NCBI RefSeq assembly: GCF_003171515.1 | Contig: NC_089390.1 | Span: 2,480,001-2,544,000 of the forward strand | Direction of reading: 5' to 3' | From: Pyrenophora tritici-repentis | Lineage: Eukaryota > Ascomycota > Dothideomycetes > Pleosporales > Pleosporaceae | Length of the DNA: 64,000 nt | Part shown: positions 55,020-64,000 of the stretch, piece by piece | Layout of the letters: every line of letters begins with the position of its first letter | How positions within the stretch are numbered: position 1 is the stretch's first letter | Made by a program: the position numbers and the translations under genes | Notes under the pieces: model-generated | Told to the model about the DNA's origin: nothing | What the model saw: the letters and a program-made list of their open reading frames with translations, nothing else | Database searches by the model: none

Positions 55020-56032
55020 TTTATTCTTTTCTTTGAGCAAAGGCCATTTGCTCTATAATAATACATCCATTTCTAAAAGACTCAATGGCTATTGTATGAC
55101 GGGATGAATGGTTGGTTGAGGCGTTCAATCTCGGATCCGGGTCGAGTTGTAGCTGTAATCGTTTGTATTTTTTTCGTTTAAGAGCGGAAGTTTTAGGTCG
55201 CCTGTAGGAGAGTACTATAGTACTCGAAGGCACAATAAGACTAAATGAGGAGTCATCGAAGAGTATATCTTCGACTAAGGGCAGTTGCCGCTACTTTATC
55301 CACGACATTCAGACGGGATGAATGGACTTAATGCATTGTGTCAGATGGTCAGATATGAGCAAAATCTATAAAAATCATGGAACCACAATCAAACATTACT
55401 GAGATCTAATAATGGTTGCCATCACACTTCCCATTTAGCCTGTATCGGCCTCTGGCCCTCCCACTGTCCTCGGGCCTTTCATACTTGACAGTTATAGTAA
55501 CATTACGCTCTAGCATAGTGTCGGCATACACACGGTGTGTCGCCTAATAAGGCCCAATGTACCGCCTCGATCCTACTTCGGCCCAACTCGGACCCAACGC
55601 TATGTATACCTTCGTAGCCCCCACATTCGTAGAATCATCATACACCAGAATACCAATACACAAGATTACCTTAGCTACTGTTATTCACCGTACGATCGTA
55701 CAAGGCCTTCCAACACATAGCTTATTTCCTGCAAAATCGGGCCATTTTCACTAAAAGTAACACCGTGAGTAGAATATGAAAACAATCAGCTTACACGTCA
55801 ATCAGATGCTATTCCATGGGTTACAAAAATTGTGATAAAAAATGAGATAAAACCTTAAATCTCCAAGATCGCACGTGATGGGGCTTTTGCAACAGCATCA
55901 GTGCTAATTCCACCATAGTACCATCCGCATCATACTCCCTATCTCATTCTTCTAAAGAACTCTACTCGAACCACCAACTCCAATTTTCCCGAATAACACT
56001 TACCCCCTACGCCACCCACACGCTCTGACCAC
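55020..56032. other. A/T-rich spacer after the STAND relic
   Basis: About 1 kb. It contains a second 14-bp direct repeat GACGGGATGAATGG (55098-55111 and 55312-55325) around 200 bp, and a minus-strand frame (55021-55233) with protein-like composition (KRKKYKRLQLQLDPDPRLN) but no start or family link. It is probably more transposon or gene debris. Confidence 0.4.
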
Positions 56033-57300
56033 TCACATCAAATCCTCCTCATCAACACTCTCCCCCCTCCTCCCCGCCAGCCACACCCTCCCACTCTCAT
56101 ACGCCCCAAGATACAAGCCAGCCCCAATAAACGTCCAAACACCTCTCAGCGCGCCTCCCCTCCACAGCCCTTTGAATCCTTTTTCCGCCACAATCTCTTG
56201 TCCAACCTGCCAACTACTTCTCCTCGGTGTGTTAGAAGAAGCAGAAGAAGAGGATTTGGATTTCCCTACTGCATCGACCAGACCGTTTGATTTGGATTTC
56301 TTGTTTTCTTTGCTGGAAGAGGGACTCTCGTCACCAGCACTCAACATAATCCTCGTCTTAACAACATCCACTGGCGTCGTAATCACCGCCGCAACAGTAC
56401 CTGCCGCACCCGCACTAACCGCCGTAATGCACCCACTTTCCACGATCGTGCCCCTCGTCAACCCTCTATCGTCTCTATAATCCTTAATCCCCTGTTTCAG
56501 CCGTTCGAATAGCGGAAACTGCATTGCTGTAAACGGCAGATTACGGCCTGCAAGCGCCGCGTAACCGCGCCATAGTGCGAGGGGGTTTGCTCGAAATTTC
56601 GAGAGAGTGGATAGTGTGGCGTTTGTGGGGGAAGGCTGGGATGAGGATGAGGAGCTGGAGGGCGATGGAGAGGGAAGCATTTGAGCGTTTTGTTTAATTA
56701 CTTCTGCGGGGGTGAGGATGGCGCAAGAAACTAGTTCTGCGAGGGAGGAAGCCGAGGCATGGACGAAGGCTATAGGAAGGATGCCGTTTGGGGATGTGGC
56801 GGTGGTGTTCCAGTGGGTGAAGAGGGATTTTGTGTGTTCGTAGGTTGTGAAGAATGCTCCTGCTGTTTCGGGTTGTTAGGAAACATCTCATGCGGCATTG
56901 ATCTTCTTGAGTAGAAAGTTTCGTGGGGGTTGGGCGGGAGGATTTACGTACAAGATGGTAGTGTAGCAACGATCACACTTCCAATCCCCTGATACACGCC
57001 ACGGAATAGTTTTGGGTCTACTTTCCCCGTACGCGTATTCGTGTATACGCGTGCATAGTTTGGGGATTGGATTCGTGTTTTTATCGTGTCGAGTGGGTAG
57101 ACGAGTAGGTCGACTGTGAAGGCTGCAATTGCGCCTGCCTAGTCATCTCGTGTCAGATTATCTGTATGTAGGGCTATTATTCTTTCCTTTTCTGTAGGTC
57201 TTGGGGTGACCTTCACGTGGACCTCGCACGCATGTTGGAGATTGAACGTGAGGGATGATGTACATACAATCAAAATGTCTGAACTCGTGTTTCCAGCCAT
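56033..57300 (-). CDS. Mitochondrial S-adenosylmethionine carrier, Pet8-like
   Basis: Three exons: 57300-57268 (33 nt), 57138-56952 and 56862-56033, giving 349 residues. The apparent ORF start at 56680 is internal. The spliced protein has the three carrier signatures in order: PLDTIKTR (repeat 1, after AGAIAAFTVDLLVY), PAEVIKQ (repeat 2) and PVDVVKTR (repeat 3). The run FRGVYQGIGSVIVATLPSSGAFFTTYE matches the Pet8/SLC25A26 pattern in its repeat 1. Between repeats lies an extra Ser-rich loop (PSPSPSSSSSSSQPSP), and a second Ser/Lys-rich insert in repeat 3, which yeast Pet8 lacks. Pet8 exchanges cytosolic S-adenosylmethionine for S-adenosylhomocysteine across the inner membrane. The substrate call is by resemblance. 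Confidence 0.87.
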
Positions 57301-58015
57301 TGTCCCGTGCGATAGGGTTATTCTTTTGTCTCAATACTTGTAAAACTTTGTGCTTTGGTAGGAATTGAGCATGTAGTGTTTTCGAGGCAAGGATTATTTT
57401 GCCGATCGTCAACGGGATGCACTACGTCACCGATGCTGTTCCCGCACGACACGATACACGATAACACGTTTTCACGTGCTGAAAAATACCCATCTCAGCC
57501 GCACGTTTACATGGGCTTTGCATGTCATCGCCAAAACTACAAGGGACCCAAGACTTCTCAAGGTACCTTTTCATTTATAAATGCAAAGTACCATGTATGA
57601 CAACGAATCAAAATCATATAATCATATCATTCAATTCATTCGATACTTTTCATAATATCCATCCATCCCTGTCGCAGAAAAACAGCTCGTGTCCTATTTC
57701 TTACGACGCCAGACGGAAAGATGAGAAGAAGCGGAGAAGGGGGTATATCGACATTCCACACATTTCCATAAGCCCTATACCGTGGGAAAAACTTTACCTG
57801 AGAGGGAAAATGGTATCAAGAGGCACCGAATGTGGCAGCCTTTACCATGTCCCCATGATCAAACAAATGTCATCTCAATCCATACCCTTTCAGGCCATAT
57901 CATTTCCCCTTTAACAACGCCGCAAAATATCACTTTTTTTCGTCATAAATATATGTTGTATGCATCGAGCCTGCGATTGGAACAAAGAAAAACGTAAGGA
58001 AAATGAGGGACGCGA
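57301..58015. other. Spacer between Pet8-like promoter and RING gene 3' end
   Basis: About 715 bp. It holds the carrier's promoter. Short plus-strand ORFs have no recognisable content. Confidence 0.5.
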
Positions 58016-59599
58016 CTACAACTTGGTGTCCTGCCTGTTAGAGTCGCTCAGACGCCGGAAGGGTCCTTGCATGGTTGCACTGGGTCCGGGTCGAGCACTA
58101 GTGGTCCGTGTAGCGTTGCTGCCGCTCGCACTTGCGGTTGTGTTACCTGGAGTTCTCGAAGTGCCGGCGGCATTGGAGCGCTGCTGGAGAGTCGCACTCA
58201 CCACCCACTGCAGGTGCATGCGCATGCTGCTAATGGCGGCATTGACGTGTAGCATCTCATCCTTTGATCGCTGGCTCTCGTTGATAATCATCATGTTGGT
58301 GCGGCCATCGAGGTCGGTAAGGGCGTTGGCGATGCGAGACACTTCTTCGCGAAGGGAGTCGTGTAGCGTAAGGAGGTGGTGGACCTGTGAGTCAAAAGGT
58401 GGCTGGGCGGGGTTGCTGTCATTTCCCGGTGCGACGGGTGGAAATGAAGCTGGTGGCAAACGAAAATCGGGTGTTGGTGCTTGGGGATCGGTGTCATTGG
58501 CGTCCAAAGGGTCGGTGACGGGGAAGGAGGTGTCGTTTCCATTCGATGGATACAGGTAGTTGGTGATGTTTGTGAGCCCGTCTTCGAGTATGCCAACCTT
58601 CCTAGTAAGCGGTTCCATTCGCGCTTCGTTCCTCTCGATCCGAGCTTGCTGTTCGCGGAAGTGAGGCGCCATCGTTGCCATTGCACAAGCCGGTTCGTGG
58701 AGCATGACTTGGGCACGCTCAGCGTGGAACTTGCATCCTACGATGAAACCCTGGCATGATATGATGTGCTTGGGACAATCGTTGTTGATGTGGGGTTTAA
58801 GGTCTAGCCGGAGTACTTGGGTCGAACATAGCGTGCAGGACGTCATGCGATTCTCGCAGAGGCTTCGCTGATGCTCCTGTGTTATAGTGTTTAGCGCATG
58901 CTCTATGAAGCTGGAAGGCCAACAAACCTCGAGATCCCTCTTCACAATAGATGTGTGACAGTCCTCGCAGCTTACAGTATAGTGCAAGCAGCCCAGATGG
59001 AAGTCCTTTTGTGTTGTCTGCAGGCGGCAGTCGGTCGCGGAGCACTCGACGGGCGTGTACTCGCAGTACAGCATAACGTGATCGTGCACATTGACGCGCT
59101 GATCAACCCAGTTGCAGCCAGCCTTGGTATTCGGGCACTTGACTACCAGCTCGTTCAGCATATTCTCGATGATCTTAGGCACGGGGCGAATGTCCTTGTC
59201 CGTCTCGACCGCATGCCGGCATGTAGGGCATGTCCTCCTGCCATTTGGCTGTGGACGCCAGGCATGGTCGAGACATTCGCGGCAAAAGTAGTGCTCACAC
59301 GATAGTTGGACGGGCTTATCAAAGGGCGCATGGCAGATCAGGCAGACGAGGTTGTTGTCCGGTTCAGCGACATAGTCGAGGTTCTGGAGTTCGGGGGGTA
59401 TCTTGACGATTCGGCTGTGTCGACGCTTCGATGAGGGTGAGTTTGACACTCGAAGAGCCAAAGGTGAAGGGCTGCTGGGAGGGCCACCGACCGTAATTCT
59501 GCCATCGTACTCATCCGCCCAGCCGGCCCAGTTGGCATTGCTGGACGAGCGCGACGAGCGCCGATCATTTGGGGGTGGGATGGGGCTGGGAGACGACAT
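58016..59599 (-). CDS. RING finger / TRAF-type zinc finger protein (probable E3 ligase)
   Basis: Two exons, 59599-58928 and 58876-58016, give 510 residues. The 51-nt intron (58927-58877, GTTTGT donor, ACAG acceptor, branch-like GCTAAAC) contains no stop and keeps frame, so an ORF-only call would wrongly add 17 residues. A C3HC4 RING lies at ~86-127 (CLICHAPF...CEHYFCRECLDHAW...CPTCR). TRAF-type Cys/His fingers follow (~150-290), for example CPNTKAGCNWVDQRVNVHDHVMLYC and SCTLCSTQVLRLDLKPHINNDC. Then come a short coiled coil (~300-335) and a disordered tail. RING-TRAF proteins are ubiquitin ligases or their adaptors; the substrate is unknown. It diverges from SYN8. Confidence 0.9.
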   Translation of the reverse strand: MSSPSPIPPPNDRRSSRSSSNANWAGWADEYDGRITVGGPPSSPSPLALRVSNSPSSKRRHSRIVKIPPELQNLDYVAEPDNNLVCLICHAPFDKPVQLSCEHYFCRECLDHAWRPQPNGRRTCPTCRHAVETDKDIRPVPKIIENMLNELVVKCPNTKAGCNWVDQRVNVHDHVMLYCEYTPVECSATDCRLQTTQKDFHLGCLHYTVSCEDCHTSIVKRDLEVCWPSSFIEHALNTITQEHQRSLCENRMTSCTLCSTQVLRLDLKPHINNDCPKHIISCQGFIVGCKFHAERAQVMLHEPACAMATMAPHFREQQARIERNEARMEPLTRKVGILEDGLTNITNYLYPSNGNDTSFPVTDPLDANDTDPQAPTPDFRLPPASFPPVAPGNDSNPAQPPFDSQVHHLLTLHDSLREEVSRIANALTDLDGRTNMMIINESQRSKDEMLHVNAAISSMRMHLQWVVSATLQQRSNAAGTSRTPGNTTASASGSNATRTTSARPGPSATMQGPFRRLSDSNRQDTKL

Positions 59600-60264
59600 G
59601 GTGATGGAGAGAAGGAAGGGGATTAGAGCGAGTACTGTGTGGCCTTGTCTTATAAAACAGAGGGCTTACATTCCCTCTGACCAGTCTCCCAGGTCGTCGG
59701 CGGTAAGATGCGCTGGCCCCGGTGATGCAGTGACAAAGGTAGCGGCGGGTGGGCAGATGAGTCGAGAATGGTCGCCCTGGCGGTCATGCAGAGCGCCAGA
59801 AGCAAACACTATATAGGCCGGTCAGGAATGCACATGGTCCCAAACGAGAAGGGAGCATGCGGGCCTTTGGTGTATTCTTGGAGGTTGCGCAAGAGCGAGA
59901 CATGCGCCGTGCAGCTGCCCGCAGGCCTGTCCTGGTGCGCCCCGCCAATGGTGAATGGCCCGCTGCCTCCGCCCGTCGACCTGTCGTCAGCGGTCCGCTC
60001 CTGGAGTGCAGCTGCTGCAGCCTTGCCGTCTCAGTCTCCACTACCGCTTGTAACTGCGACCTTGAATGCGTCCGCAGTCTATAATTCACTCATCCTTCCT
60101 ATAGTTGTATATTGGCCGTGCCTTCCCTGGCTTACCACCTCGTCGGCGCCTTCCCATTATATCGCGTGCTCCTTCCCGTTTCTCCGTCTCCCCGTTGCGC
60201 CTTCCACAGCCCATCCATCCCGTAAACACAGCACTCGACCACCACCTCGGCACAACCATCCACC
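59600..60264. promoter_or_regulatory. Divergent promoter region between RING-TRAF gene and SYN8
   Basis: About 665 bp between two opposite start codons. C/T-rich leader sequence lies on the SYN8 side. No further gene. Confidence 0.5.
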
Positions 60265-61105
60265 ATGGCGACCAATCCGCCGCAGCTGTTCTTGCTCGCC
60301 GATCACATCAAGCTCTCTCTGCTCGAGCGCCAAAGAGCCCTCTCCCTGAATCTGCCCTCCAACAGCCAAGACGGACAGATCTCGCGGTCCTTGGAGCAAT
60401 TGCGCTCCGGTATCGAGTCGCTGGAATCGCAAGTCTTGGATACATCAGACGAGTAGGTCAAGCCACTTAGCCCTTGTACAACGACATGTTTGTAACCAAC
60501 AAACCCCCAGATCAATTACATCGCAACTCCCCCGCCTCCGCACTCAACTCAATGATCTAACATCGCAATTCCGCGCCTCCTCCAACGCCGCTACATCACC
60601 AACCCTCACCAACCCAAACGACCCCTCACTAATCCCCGACTTTGCTGCCGCCCAACAGAAGAAGAAAGCCGCCCTTTCAAAATCCGTCCGCTTCAGCGAT
60701 AACCCCGACTCCACATCTGCGGCCGAAGACCCCAATCGCGCCGCTCTCTTCCCTTATCGCGACGACCCTGCTGATAGCGAGGCGCCCGATCAATCTCATC
60801 TCGATAACGAGCAGATTCACCAATACCACAGCCAGGTGATCCGCGATCAGGATGACCAGCTTGACCGGCTGGGCGAGAGCATCGGGCGTCAGCGCGAGCT
60901 TAGCATGCAAATAGGTGATGAGCTGGACGGACAGGTCCTGTTGCTGGACGATGTGGAGGAGGGTGTGGATAGGCACCAGGCACAGTTTGTGCGGGCCAGA
61001 GGCCGGCTCGATCGCTTTTCGAGAAAGGCGAAGGAGAATTGGAGTTTGACTGTGATAGTGGTACTTATCATCATTTTGGTGCTGTTGATTATTATTACAA
61101 AGTGA
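60265..61105 (+). CDS. SYN8: Endosomal Qc-SNARE SYN8 (syntaxin-8 like)
   Basis: Two exons, 60265-60452 and 60511-61105 (GTAGGT donor, CAG acceptor), give 260 residues. An N-terminal helical part includes ADHIKLSLLERQRALSLNL, and after a disordered middle comes a SNARE motif (~175-235) with hydrophobic heptads and a central Gln (RELSMQIGDELDGQVLLLDDVEEGVD). The protein ends in a transmembrane helix (LTVIVVLIIILVLLIII) with a one-residue tail, so it is tail-anchored. Qc-SNAREs of this type act in fusion between Golgi, endosome and vacuole. The final codons overlap a donor-like AAGTGAGT; I kept the stop because the helix completes the family layout. Confidence 0.9.
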
Positions 61106-61640
61106 GTCGTTGAGCCTTGTGCAACTTTGGAAGATGGGAGAGCAAGATATATGGATATACATAATATCGAAGACCAGGGTAATACCATGGCATGCACGGC
61201 GTTCTGGGGGCATAGCGATCATCATCTAAATTAAGTCACATATTCCATCCTGATCATTGTGGAATAGTCTGAATCTCTTGATTGCTGCTATGATATACGA
61301 GCCACCTACATACAGTCCGCCTCCCTCTCGACTGAATTCAACACATTCACTCTTTTGTCAACGCCCGGAACGCCGCGCATGAATGCAAGAATGACAAATA
61401 TATAAAGGCATATGTTCTAACCAGACCGCTAGTGATGCTGATAGTTTAGGTCTGCAAGGGTATCACTGTTTTTGATGCAAATAAAACCGCTCTTGATCTT
61501 AGTCTTGACTCGAATCGACAGAGCATGGCGTCCGTCCGGGTCTGTAGGTTTACGATTCGACTTTCTGGATGAATCAAACGAGTGACGATCCATCATCCTC
61601 GGCATCGTAACCGACATACTGATGTGCGTGGTATACCACC
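61106..61640. other. Spacer between convergent SYN8 and the Ca2+-carrier gene
   Basis: About 535 bp between two 3' ends. I see nothing convincing in it. Confidence 0.5.
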
Positions 61641-63794
61641 TCATGGTAAACCGATTGCCTTTTTGGACTTGTCGTACACGACATATGTTATCGAGACGGC
61701 AGGAACAACCTTGAGTAGGTTCGGTGTAAGGCCTTTGAAAAGTCCCCTTACACCTTCTCCGGCTATAGTCTGACGAGTGACATCCATGATACCAGTGTAC
61801 GTCCTTGGATGTAAGACGGTACCCTGGCTTTGTAGTCGAGTTCGCAAAAGATTCAGCGGGTAGACGGCACTTGCGCCGAAAGCGCCAGAGAATCCACCAA
61901 TGGCTGCCGTCATAAAACCACCTGGTTCGGCATCTGATTCGTGGCAGCCAAGTCGCTTCGCGTTGCGGCGAGCGACGTAACGTTTGAGGTACTCAAATGT
62001 ACCCAGGTCAAGGGCTGCATATGGGAAGATGCCAACGATACCCATCGGCAGACCTCGATAGTACGCCACAACTCCACCACTTTGCCACATTTTCTTTGCT
62101 GTGGCCCAGATCAAGCGATTACCACGTAAGCCGCCAGAGACTGTCTCGCATTGCATGCGGCTTAGACTGTCAGTTCATGCTAGAAGACCGGTCCTCAAAA
62201 TCACCTACAATTTCAGAGTGTCGATGGGGTAGACGGCAAATTGTGACACCATGCCTAGGTCTCGTTAGTGCATTCATCAACAGTATAATCTCAAGCAACG
62301 TACCGGCAAGGCCTCCAGAGACAAACTTGGACCACGAATGTATGATTGCTGGGTCATTGTGTCCTTCTATCTTAGCGAAGACACGTTTTGCAGCCTAGAC
62401 GAGTTAGGGAATGTGTCGTGTTTATCTGAACATACTTGCCTCATAAGAGCCAAATTTGATGGCTGATTCAGGCATGACCTTGACGACGTTCAAGCCGTTG
62501 CCTAATACATCCGGTAAGTTTCAGCGAGCAGAATTAACACATTTCCAAGCTTACCAGCATATAAACTACGCATACCGCCTGCCTGCCATAGCTCTTTGGT
62601 GGCGGTTGCAAGTGGTCTCCAAGCGTTCAGAGCAGCTTTGACGATTTGGCCGTGCTTGGCAGCAATGACAGCTTCTTCGGCCACGCTGGTCTGAGCTATG
62701 AGGTAGACTTTCAAACGATCGAGGGGTGCAGTAGAGGTGCGAGAAACAATGCCTGCAACGCCTCCCGCCACGAAGTAGCCTGGATTGGGAACACAAGCAA
62801 TCAGCATGGTTCCTAAGCTCTCTATAAGTCCTGCCCGTATCTCTTGTAGAGGAGAGGTACTCTCCTCGTCCTCAGATCGTGGCGGGAGGGTAACTTGAGT
62901 GGCAAGCGTCGAAGTGGAAGGTGACGCCAATTCGAGTGGGACGGTATCTTGTGGGAGGGGACTGTAGGGCGGTGTACGCGCTACAAGAAAAAGGGAACCG
63001 AAGAAAAAACGAAGAAAACGCTGTGCAGTACCTAGGCCTTGGATTACATCGTCGCTTATGGCAACATCTCCTTCTTGGTTCATTTTCATGGTGGCAGAGA
63101 AGTACGACATGACGGCGTGAAGAGAGGGCGCATTGGCCGGAATGAATAGAAGAAAGTCCCTTTCAACAGTCAGTATAGTCGCATACAGAGGTTCACAGCA
63201 CAGCTTCGGTCAAGCTTCTATTCACAATTCCATGTACTGCCGCAGGCTTGTTCAGGTACGTACCGCCATTCTTCGAAGCTAATAACCCCATCGTTGTTGG
63301 TGTCGACTTCAGAGAAGAATTTGTCAAGATTGGTGTTGGGTACTGTGAGCCCAGCGGACCTCAAGGCGGAGCGCAGCTCGTCTCGGGATATCTTTCCGTC
63401 GCGATTGTAATCGATGGAGCGAAATAATTGGAGGAGCTCTTTTTCTGTCTCGTGCACAAAGGTACGAAATTCTGGTAGAGCGCAGTGTTAGTACCACTCA
63501 GACGCTGCGCCAGTTCGTGTGGGAGAGCAACCGACCATTATATGTGATTCTTCCATTTCCATCGATATCCACAGCCTGCATCACCTCGTCCAGAAGCTGG
63601 TCGGCATTTTTCAAGGCTACAGTATGGTCTTAGCGACGTAACGTATGCGCGAATTGCCGGTCCTTACGATGATCCAGCTTGCGCAAACCCTTCTTCAGGC
63701 CTGCAAGGTCAAGGTGGCCTTGTTTGCGCGTGTCGAGAGTCGCCCATAATTCATCCACCCTGGCGTCAGCAACGCTTGGTCTTGATGTGTCCAT
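61641..63794 (-). CDS. SAL1: Ca2+-regulated mitochondrial carrier (SAL1/SCaMC type)
   Basis: Nine exons: 63794-63668, 63616-63536, 63471-63264, 63159-63032, 62980-62555, 62501-62440, 62394-62304, 62254-62209 and 62160-61641, giving 562 residues. Four EF-hand-like segments precede the carrier: a degenerate first one (DTRKQGHLDLAGL) and three good loops (DIDGNGRITYNEF, DYNRDGKISRDEL, DTNNDGVISFEEW). The carrier half has signatures PLDRLKVYL, PIDTLKFRM and PLNLLRTRL. Intron 6 uses a GC donor (GAG|GCAAGT), and intron 4 is a 51-nt in-frame intron. The family exchanges ATP-Mg or ADP for phosphate across the inner mitochondrial membrane and is activated by cytosolic calcium. The length agrees with yeast Sal1 and human SCaMCs. 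Confidence 0.94.
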
Positions 63795-64000
63795 TGTCCT
63801 GCTATCTTCGGTCTATCATGGCTGGGGGTCGCGACACACGGGTCAGGGCGGTTGGCGGCACGAGCGAGGTGAGTTGCGGATAGAATGGCCGGCGGTTTTG
63901 GATGCTGGCTCATAGGATTCCTACGTGGTACGTGGGGTATGAGGTCAGTCCCTCAAAGCTTGGTGAGGCCTTCTGTAAGGGGCTAGCTTGACGTGCCGCA

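Noticed and set aside
1..64000. CRISPR array, bacterial operon or phage content
   Set aside because: All supported genes are spliced eukaryotic genes; no spaced direct-repeat array was seen.

Overview
This window looks like nuclear DNA of a filamentous ascomycete, most likely a Dothideomycete close to Pleosporales. The evidence is short 48-60 nt GT-AG introns, an intron-containing nuclear tRNA-Ile, a cot-1 type NDR kinase, a Zn(II)2Cys6 regulator, an AA11-like LPMO and a Pleosporales-style STAND (NLR) relic. The order assignment is an inference from family resemblance. I called exon borders by hand from splice consensus plus reading-frame continuity.

Layout. 0-12 kb: the 3' part of a disordered protein gene, a 14-TM MFS exporter (minus), a tiny Cys/His protein (minus), a divergent 14-3-3-like protein (plus), tRNA-Ile(AAT) and a short-chain dehydrogenase (minus). 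12-16.4 kb: two spliceosome genes head to head, CLF1 (minus) and PRP31 (plus), sharing a 575-bp promoter. 16.4-25.5 kb: a 3.2-kb gene-poor leader, a Zn2Cys6 transcription factor (plus) and a seven-exon nucleoside hydrolase (minus). 26-38.8 kb: SURF4/Erv29 cargo receptor, a membrane-anchored Lys/Ala-rich protein, a proline/glutamine-rich nuclear-type protein, a SNF5/Sfh1 chromatin remodeller subunit, an AA11-like LPMO and a GIY-YIG-like tail-anchored protein. 39.5-50.6 kb: SEC13 (minus) divergent from VPS37 (plus), a 1015-aa coiled-coil protein, the NDR kinase COT1 and RNA polymerase subunit RPB12. 51-56 kb is the accessory-looking stretch: a STAND/NACHT gene broken by stops and a frameshift, with a ~490-bp retroposon-like insertion in it. 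56-64 kb: a Pet8-like S-adenosylmethionine carrier, a RING/TRAF zinc finger protein divergent from the Qc-SNARE SYN8, and a Ca2+-dependent mitochondrial carrier of the SAL1/SCaMC type.

Most genes are housekeeping genes of three kinds: splicing and transcription (CLF1, PRP31, SFH1, RPB12), membrane traffic (SURF4, SEC13, VPS37, SYN8) and mitochondrial transport (two carriers). There is no obvious biosynthetic cluster. The most unusual items are the decayed NLR with its nested insertion, a GC-AG intron directly after the start codon of SEC13, a 14-3-3 fold split by a disordered insert, and a GIY-YIG-like protein with a C-terminal membrane anchor.
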